From NCBI GenBank assembly GCA_934754855.1, contig CAKVJR010000023.1:1-18798 (forward strand): 18,798 bases of DNA, given 5' to 3'. The DNA comes from an uncultured Candidatus Melainabacteria bacterium. GTDB lineage: Bacteria; Cyanobacteriota; Vampirovibrionia; Gastranaerophilales; Gastranaerophilaceae. Made by a program: the position numbers and the translations under genes. Shown one piece after another: positions 13,792 to 18,798 of the stretch (positions are counted from its first letter, which is position 1; each line of letters starts with the position of its first letter). The notes under the pieces are model-generated. The model saw only the letters and a program-made list of their open reading frames with translations. It ran no database searches and was not told the DNA's origin.

Positions 13792-15822
13792 ATGGAGGGC
13801 AGGACAATTAAAAGAGTATTGACTACCGCATTAATTTTAGCCGCAGGAATGGCACTTCCGGTAAATGCCGCACCGAAATCAGTCGGTTACCCTGCACAGG
13901 CATATTATATACAGGCTTGCACTAATGAAGACAAAGGTGACATTAAAGGTGCAATTGAAAAAATGCAACGTGCTATTGAGTTGAAAAATGATAATGCACT
14001 TTATTATACAAAACTTGCAGGTTTATATCAAAATTTGGGTGAATGGGATAATGCACTTGCCGCATACAAAAAGGCTGCTCAGTTGCGACCAGATGATTCT
14101 TTTTTGTATCTTGCAATCGGTCAGATTTTGCAACAGAAAAAAGATTATGCAAACGCCCTTGAGGCTTACAAATACGTTTTGCAACTCACTCCGAGTTACA
14201 AGTATAACTACTTAAATCTTGCAAATATTCAATATATTTTGAAAGATTTCAAAGGGGCTGTCGAAAATTACAACGTATTTTTGGTAAATTATCCGAACCA
14301 TGTTGATGCTCGCAAAAACCTTGCCTCGGCTTATATTGAATTGGGTGATTATAAAAATGCAAATGAGCAATTTAAAATTTCTATGGAAAAACACCCCGAA
14401 AACTTCAATGAATATGCTCAATACGGACTTTCTCTCGTGAAAAATTCCGAATGGGACGATGCTCGTACGGTTCTTGAAAAAGCGATTGACGTAAACAAGG
14501 ACGATGCCGCATCAATTGCCAATTTGGGTATCGTTATGGAAAGAACGGGCGACGGAACAGATGCTCTTGCAATGTTTGAAAAAGCGTTGAAAATCGAGCC
14601 TGATTCTGCCGAAATTACGATTGAATATGCTGATGCACTTCTTTCGTTGGGACAAGATGAAAAGGCTAAAGGTCAATATACAAAATATATTGCGTTGAAA
14701 CCAGATGACCCGCACGCTTATTTCAATTTGGGCATAATTTATTCTAAAGAAAAGAAGTATGACGAAGCGATTGACAGTTTTACAAAAGGTATGAAAAATG
14801 CCAAAGATAATGATGATTTCAAGGCTGAACTTGCAAAATGTTATCACTTCAAAAAAGATTACTCTCACGCTGTTCAACTTTATGATGAGTTGTTGACTTC
14901 TTTGCCGAAAGACAGAACCTTGAGATTTAACAAGGCATTGGCTTTGCAGGCACAACAAAATTACAAAGAAGCAATCGATATTTACACTGCATTGTATGCG
15001 GAGCAACCCGAGGATAACATTAAGTTGTACCTTTCACAGGCATATCTTGCAAACGGCAAAAACCTTATCATTGCTGAAAATTACCGTAAGGCAATCGTTA
15101 ATTTTGAAAAAGCGGCAGAGATTGACGCCAATAATTCCGAAATTTACGTAAATATGGCAACTGCTTATGATAAGTTGGGTTCAGGCTCAAGAGTTATTGA
15201 AAGTTATGAAAAAGCGTTGGAGATTGACCCTGATGATCAGTCAATTTCGACCGCTTACGCAAAGGTTTTGTTGAAGTACAAGAAAACAGAAGATGCTCAA
15301 AAAGTTACGGAAAACATTGTTAACTCTGAAAATGTAACGCCCGAAGATAAAGCAATTTCATTGATTGCACTCGGTGAGCAATATTATGATAACAAAAACT
15401 TTACAAGTGCGAAAGATCAATTTGAAAAAGCAATCGAACTTGATGCGAATAACCCGTCATTATTGATTAAAACAGGTAATTGCTATAAGCAACTTTCCGT
15501 AAATGATAAGGCTCTTGAATATTATCAAAAGGCTATCGAAAAAGACGGAAATAACGCCGATGCATACTTTAATGCAGGACTTTGCTATTCCGATTTGGGC
15601 AAGGAGAATGAGGCGGTTACAAGTTACAAAAAAGCCGTAGAACTCAATGACCAATACGCTTATGCTTATTATGCACTCGGTATTGAGTATGAAAAAGCAA
15701 AAAATTATCAAGATGCGATAACAAATTATGAAAAATTCATAGAACTTTCAACGGATAAATCGGCTCAAGCCTCTGTTAAAGCCACTGTGAATGCTTTGAA
15801 GAAAAAAATCACGGCACAATAA
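13792..15822 (+). CDS. Exported TPR repeat protein (about 17-18 repeats)
   Basis: 676 residues. The N-terminus (IKRVLTTALILAAGMALPVNAAPK) is a Sec signal peptide, probably cut after VNA, putting the protein outside the cytoplasm. From residue ~35 to the end it is a continuous superhelix of 34-residue TPR units, for example ALYYTKLAGLYQNLGEWDNAL, ADAYFNAGLCYSDLGKENEAV and YAYAYYALGIEYEKAKNYQDA; I count 17-18. Such proteins scaffold envelope complexes; no catalytic domain is present. The start is uncertain: ATG 13792 has no ribosome site and lies ~9 bases from the predicted transcript start, while GGAGG (13794-13798) sits 8 bases before an in-frame ATT at 13807 that would give a normal MKRVLTT leader. 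The stop overlaps the lipoprotein start by one base (TAATG), indicating coupled translation. Confidence 0.85.
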   Translation: MEGRTIKRVLTTALILAAGMALPVNAAPKSVGYPAQAYYIQACTNEDKGDIKGAIEKMQRAIELKNDNALYYTKLAGLYQNLGEWDNALAAYKKAAQLRPDDSFLYLAIGQILQQKKDYANALEAYKYVLQLTPSYKYNYLNLANIQYILKDFKGAVENYNVFLVNYPNHVDARKNLASAYIELGDYKNANEQFKISMEKHPENFNEYAQYGLSLVKNSEWDDARTVLEKAIDVNKDDAASIANLGIVMERTGDGTDALAMFEKALKIEPDSAEITIEYADALLSLGQDEKAKGQYTKYIALKPDDPHAYFNLGIIYSKEKKYDEAIDSFTKGMKNAKDNDDFKAELAKCYHFKKDYSHAVQLYDELLTSLPKDRTLRFNKALALQAQQNYKEAIDIYTALYAEQPEDNIKLYLSQAYLANGKNLIIAENYRKAIVNFEKAAEIDANNSEIYVNMATAYDKLGSGSRVIESYEKALEIDPDDQSISTAYAKVLLKYKKTEDAQKVTENIVNSENVTPEDKAISLIALGEQYYDNKNFTSAKDQFEKAIELDANNPSLLIKTGNCYKQLSVNDKALEYYQKAIEKDGNNADAYFNAGLCYSDLGKENEAVTSYKKAVELNDQYAYAYYALGIEYEKAKNYQDAITNYEKFIELSTDKSAQASVKATVNALKKKITAQ

Positions 15823-16223
15823 TGAAAAAAATTCTGTTTTCAATTGCGATTTTTTTCATAACACTTTTTTCGACAGGTTGCTCGGACAATGGAGTTATAA
15901 TGCTCAAGTCCGAGCCTTTTAATTCTCAAAATTATATGGAATATGAGCATAATTTTAAGGCAAATCAGCGGATTTATTATGCGATTATGTCCCCGAAAGG
16001 GTTTAAAGATACCGCCTTGAAAATCGAAATTTTTACGAAAAATACAAAGGCTCCGTCGCTCGGATTTTCTTACAAATACGGTATAAACGTCCCAATTGAC
16101 AATACGAAAAAATATTATACCGATTATATAGTTATGACTTCTCCGGGGCTTTATATTATGCAGGTCTTTGAACTCAGAAGACCCGATAAATGCCTTGCAA
16201 GACAAGATTTTTGGGTTGAATGA
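15822..16223 (+). CDS. Small putative lipoprotein
   Basis: 133 residues. MKKILFSIAIFFITLFSTGCSDNG is a signal peptide ending in a near-lipobox (FSTGC; Ser rather than Leu at -3), so Cys20 is the probable lipidated residue. The mature part (EHNFKANQRIYYAIMSPKGF...ALKIEIF...SPGLYIMQVFELRR) looks like an all-beta domain, but I do not recognise the family. It shares one base with the TPR stop and four bases with the next gene, so it belongs to the same translationally coupled set; the natural guess is an envelope partner of the TPR protein. Function unknown. Confidence 0.7.
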   Translation: MKKILFSIAIFFITLFSTGCSDNGVIMLKSEPFNSQNYMEYEHNFKANQRIYYAIMSPKGFKDTALKIEIFTKNTKAPSLGFSYKYGINVPIDNTKKYYTDYIVMTSPGLYIMQVFELRRPDKCLARQDFWVE

Positions 16224-16630
16224 TGTTTCGGGATTTTTTTGAATCGCTGAAATTTTTTGTTCAAAAAATTACTTCGTCAAAATTCGTCGTGACGGGTAAA
16301 TGCAGAAGATGCGGTACTTGCTGTCGAAATATTACATTTTTTGTCGGAAACAGAATTGTGACAAGCGAAGCCGAGTTTCAAAAAATGCAGGAATTTGACA
16401 AAAAATATCGCAATTTTGAGATTAGCGGAAAAGGTGAAAATGGTGAGTTGCTCTTTCGTTGCAAGGCATTGAAAGAAAATGGCTCTTGCGGAGTTTATCG
16501 TTTCCGCTCTGTCAATTGCAGACTTTACCCGAGAGTAAATCAAAAATTCGTCTATGACGGCGGAGTACCGCTCGACGGTTGCGGATACAGTTTTTCCGTA
16601 AACAAAAAATTCAAAGATTATTTGGACTAA
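16220..16630 (+). CDS. YkgJ-type cysteine cluster protein (CxxCxxCC, PF03692-like)
   Basis: 136 residues. GKCRRCGTCCRNITFF (about 29-44) is the CxxCGxCC cluster, followed by RCKALKENGSCGVYRFRSVNCRLYP with three more Cys and a further Cys in LDGCGYSF. This arrangement defines the YkgJ zinc/iron-chelating family, whose members probably bind a metal or Fe-S cluster; biochemical roles are poorly known. The ATG overlaps the lipoprotein stop (ATGA), with a second ATG at 16223, so translation is coupled. No signal peptide is visible, so it is likely cytoplasmic, unlike its two operon partners. It ends 4 bases from the opposing SGNH-like gene with no terminator between. Confidence 0.85.
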   Translation: MMFRDFFESLKFFVQKITSSKFVVTGKCRRCGTCCRNITFFVGNRIVTSEAEFQKMQEFDKKYRNFEISGKGENGELLFRCKALKENGSCGVYRFRSVNCRLYPRVNQKFVYDGGVPLDGCGYSFSVNKKFKDYLD

Positions 16631-16634
16631 AAAT

Positions 16635-17605
16635 TCAATTTCCCCCTAAATAATCCGTAATTTCTTCCCAAGCACGCTCGTTTGGGTGAAAATTATCAAA
16701 TGCGAGATATGGATTTTGACTGTAATCTTTATCGCTCACGATAACTTTTATTCCGTCTTTTTCCATGTCTTTGATATCATTTTCATCTAAATCGTTTTGA
16801 TAATCGTATATTACAAATTGAGCGTTCGGGTATTTTGTTTTAATTTCTTTTTGAATTTCTTTGTAATATAAAAATAACAAGCCGTTCAATTTTTTCAGTA
16901 TAGAATCGGAAAAAACACGATTTTCGGTTAGATTTTCGTATGCAAAAGTTTTCCGTATGTTATTTTTTGGAATATAAAAATCTAATTTTTTCTCTCCGTT
17001 TTTTGATTTTTTAACCTTAAAATGAGGACTGTCCGTGCGAAGAGATGTCAATATTAATCTCCGTTTTTGGTCTTTGAAATGAATAAAAATAAAAAATTTT
17101 GTGTCTTCATTCTCACTTGGCAATATATTCCAATCTTTAAACTTTTGTGAATTTCTCAAAATATATAACGTTTCTCTTTGCGAACCGCCACATAATCCTA
17201 TATTGTAAACTTTATATTTCGGAAATTTTTTTGCAATTACAGCACTGATTGTTTCGTCATCATTGAGGCAGGCTCCTTGGACAAACGAACAACCTGCGAT
17301 AATTATATCTTCGTTCTTATAATTCTTGCCGACAGAGGGTTTTCTGAATTCGTCAATCTGAAAAAATTTGTTATTTGTATCACAAAAATATAATATCTTC
17401 ATTTCAAATATCATATATTTGACAAAATCTTTGATAGATATATCTGCCGTTTTTTCAAAATTTTTGTTGTTAATTTTGTATTCGTATTCTATGTCATTTT
17501 TGGTCTTTAAAAATAATGAAATAAATTCAAAAATTAACAGAATAGATAAGGCTGCAAAATGTTTATTATTATTAATTTAAGACAGTTTGTTTGTTTGTTA
17601 TCCAT
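16635..17605 (-). CDS. Third SGNH/GDSL-hydrolase-like paralogue, frameshifted near its 5' end (possible pseudogene)
   Basis: The intact frame from the ATG at 17414 gives 259 residues with IIIAGCSFVQGACL (GCS nucleophile Ser43), YNIGLCGGSQ and AFDNFHPNERAWEEI (Asp240, His243), the same plan as the tandem pair at 848-2819. That start lacks the membrane anchor. Upstream in the same frame the reading continues (KHFAALSILLIFEFISLF, a hydrophobic segment) to a stop at 17579-17577 with no ATG, GTG or TTG. An ATG at 17605 opens another frame (MDNKQTNCLK). Adding one A to the AAA run at 17578-17576 joins the two into MDNKQTNCLKINNNKHFAAL..., a 323-residue protein, against 328 and 325 for the paralogues. 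So this is either a recent pseudogene or a base-call error. It lies 15 bases after the AI-2E gene and is likely in the same transcript. Confidence 0.7.
17576..17578 (-). other. Probable one-base frameshift site
   Basis: Plus-strand TTT (AAA on the coding strand). A four-base run here would restore one continuous frame from the ATG at 17605 to the TGA at 16635. Confidence 0.6.
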
Positions 17606-17620
17606 TGCTAAATGTTTCTT

Positions 17621-18646
17621 TTATTCCAAGTTTTTCATGTAGAGTTCTTCGATTAAAACACATACGGTTGCGGCGATTGCGGGTGCAAAAACTACGCCTA
17701 AAATTCCCATATATTTTGCGGTTAAAAACAATGACAAGAAAATCAAAATCGGGTGCAAGTTGAGTAATTTGCTGAAAACATAGGGTCTTACGAGGTTGTT
17801 TTCGACAATTTGAGCGATTGCAAAGGTTACAATGATACCCGCAATGATTTTTCCGCCCGCTTCATAACAGGTGATAACGCAGATTGCAAGCCCAATAGCG
17901 GGTCCGACAATCGGGATAAAATCCAAAATGGCGGTGATTAAGCCGAGTAAAAATCCGTATTCGACGCCCAAGAGAATTAAACCTATTGTCATAATTACGC
18001 CAATGCTTGCGACTGCAATTAATTGTCCTGCAATGTATCCGCCGATTTTATCAGAAATTATGTTCATAATTTCGTCTGCTCTTTTTCTCATGTGTTTCGG
18101 GAAAAGTCTGAGCGATGTTTGTCTGATAGTTTCTTTATCCGCCATAAAATAGTAAATTATCAAAATTGAAATTATAAAATAAATTACGGCAGAACTGAGG
18201 CTTTTCAATATATCGACGGAATTTTGTATGAAATCCGAAGTTACGCCTGCTGCTGATGATGTAAATGCCCCGAAATCAACTTTTGCAAACGGGGTATGTG
18301 CTAAAGCGGGAATGCTTTGGAGTGTTTTATCAAGTTTGCCGATGTACTCCGGAAATGACACTGCAAAGGCCTTAATTTCCGTTGCGGAAAGTGCGATTAC
18401 GGGAATTAAAAATACTGCAATTACGGCAAGAGCACCGAGCAGTGTGATTAATGCCGCTTTTTGCCTTGACATTTTAGCCGAAAGTTTCACGACAATAGGC
18501 TCTAACGAACACGCAATCACGTATGATGCGAAGAACATTATTGCAATATCTTGAATTTTTGCGATAAAAATCACAAACAAAATTGCTATGATTGAAAAAA
18601 CGAGGTTTCTTATACCGATTTGTTTTTTTATTAATCTGTTAAACAT
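17621..18646 (-). CDS. AI-2E family (PerM-type) transporter
   Basis: 341 residues, typical for the family (PF01594). About seven to eight hydrophobic segments, beginning LVFSIIAILFVIFIAKI. The conserved central part is VEYGFLLGLITAILDFIPIVGPAIG, followed by IVTFAIAQIVENNLVRPYVFSKLLNLHPI and MGILGVVFAPAIAA, strong family motifs. Between ~100 and 140 lies a longer soluble loop. Members include TqsA, proposed to export autoinducer-2, and others linked to Na+/H+ or other exchange, so the substrate is open. AAGGA lies 7 bases before the ATG. It starts 9 bases after the stop of the permease upstream, so the two share a transcript, likely continuing into the SGNH-like gene. No terminator is visible at its end. 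Confidence 0.87.
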   Translation of the reverse strand: MFNRLIKKQIGIRNLVFSIIAILFVIFIAKIQDIAIMFFASYVIACSLEPIVVKLSAKMSRQKAALITLLGALAVIAVFLIPVIALSATEIKAFAVSFPEYIGKLDKTLQSIPALAHTPFAKVDFGAFTSSAAGVTSDFIQNSVDILKSLSSAVIYFIISILIIYYFMADKETIRQTSLRLFPKHMRKRADEIMNIISDKIGGYIAGQLIAVASIGVIMTIGLILLGVEYGFLLGLITAILDFIPIVGPAIGLAICVITCYEAGGKIIAGIIVTFAIAQIVENNLVRPYVFSKLLNLHPILIFLSLFLTAKYMGILGVVFAPAIAATVCVLIEELYMKNLE

Positions 18647-18655
18647 ATATTTTCC

Positions 18656-18798
18656 TTAGAATTTATAAAGTGCAAAGAAAATGCAAGATGCAACGAACAA
18701 AATCCATACGGGGATATTAAGTTCTTTTCCTTTGCCCGCAATGAGTTTCAATATCGGATATAGAACAAATCCGCAAGCAACCGCAACACCGATGTTTG
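18656..18798 (-). CDS. NCS2 / AzgA-type purine permease, C-terminal fragment (cut by window edge)
   Basis: Only the last 47 codons are inside the window: NIGVAVACGFVLYPILKLIAGK, then GKELNIPVWILFVASCIFFALYKF and TAA. The pattern of a GxxxGFVLYPxxKLxxGK helix followed by a short final hydrophobic segment is like the end of AzgA/PbuG-type adenine-guanine-hypoxanthine permeases. The stop TAA is part of the ribosome site (TAAGGA) of the AI-2E gene, so they form an operon. The assignment rests on a short stretch and is moderate. Confidence 0.6.
   Translation of the reverse strand, partial: NIGVAVACGFVLYPILKLIAGKGKELNIPVWILFVASCIFFALYKF

Noticed and set aside
14512..15006. 164-residue open frame antisense to the TPR gene
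   Set aside because: Shadow of the repetitive TPR codons; no plausible start context or recognisable protein.
13792..15822. DNA-level tandem repeat or CRISPR-like array
   Set aside because: The periodicity is 34-residue TPR protein repeats with diverged DNA, inside an open frame; no constant repeat with unique spacers exists.
17412..17414. ATG as true start of the third SGNH gene
   Set aside because: It would drop the membrane anchor and ~64 residues that match the paralogues; the same frame stays open and protein-like upstream.

Overview
The window is AT-rich, gene-dense bacterial DNA with short intergenic gaps and few mobile or foreign signals. An MsbA-type lipid exporter, a signal-peptide lipoprotein and Sec-type leaders point to a Gram-negative envelope. 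The low GC, the gene repertoire and the many short operons are compatible with a host-associated non-photosynthetic cyanobacterial relative (Gastranaerophilales/Melainabacteria type). That placement is an inference from style and recall; no rRNA or universal marker lies in the window to prove it.

Left part (1-5945, mostly + strand): the ATP-grasp end of an ADP-forming acyl/acetyl-CoA synthetase with a strong terminator; two tandem, clearly paralogous membrane-anchored SGNH-hydrolase-like proteins whose nucleophile motif reads GCS rather than GDS; a small secreted protein on the opposite strand; then an MsbA-like ABC exporter followed 18 bases later by a uridine-kinase-like P-loop kinase, closed by a bidirectional terminator.

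Middle (5946-11665, - strand): the manganese exporter MntP; an unusual protein with RTX-like Gly/Asn/Asp repeats and a haemolysin-type calcium-binding block but no signal peptide; a long U32 family protein (RlhA-like); and, overlapping the U32 gene by 8 bases, a protein made only of Clp N-terminal repeats (about six half-repeats, no ATPase). The last two form one operon.

Right part: a divergent + strand run (11843-16630) of NrnA-type DHH phosphoesterase and YihY/BrkB membrane protein (overlapping), then a TPR protein with about 17-18 repeats, a small lipoprotein and a CxxCxxCC (YkgJ) protein, joined by 1- and 4-base overlaps and driven by a good sigma70-type promoter at 13748-13776. On the - strand at the right edge are the end of an NCS2-type purine permease, an AI-2E family (PerM) transporter and a third SGNH paralogue. 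This third gene appears to carry a one-base frameshift near its start: restoring one A gives a 323-residue protein matching the 328 and 325 residues of the tandem pair.

No tRNA, rRNA, CRISPR array, insertion sequence or phage gene was seen. No gene-free stretch exceeds 300 bases. The items most worth following are the ATPase-less Clp-N protein coupled to U32, the RTX-like protein, the SGNH family with its frameshifted member, and the TPR/lipoprotein/YkgJ cassette.
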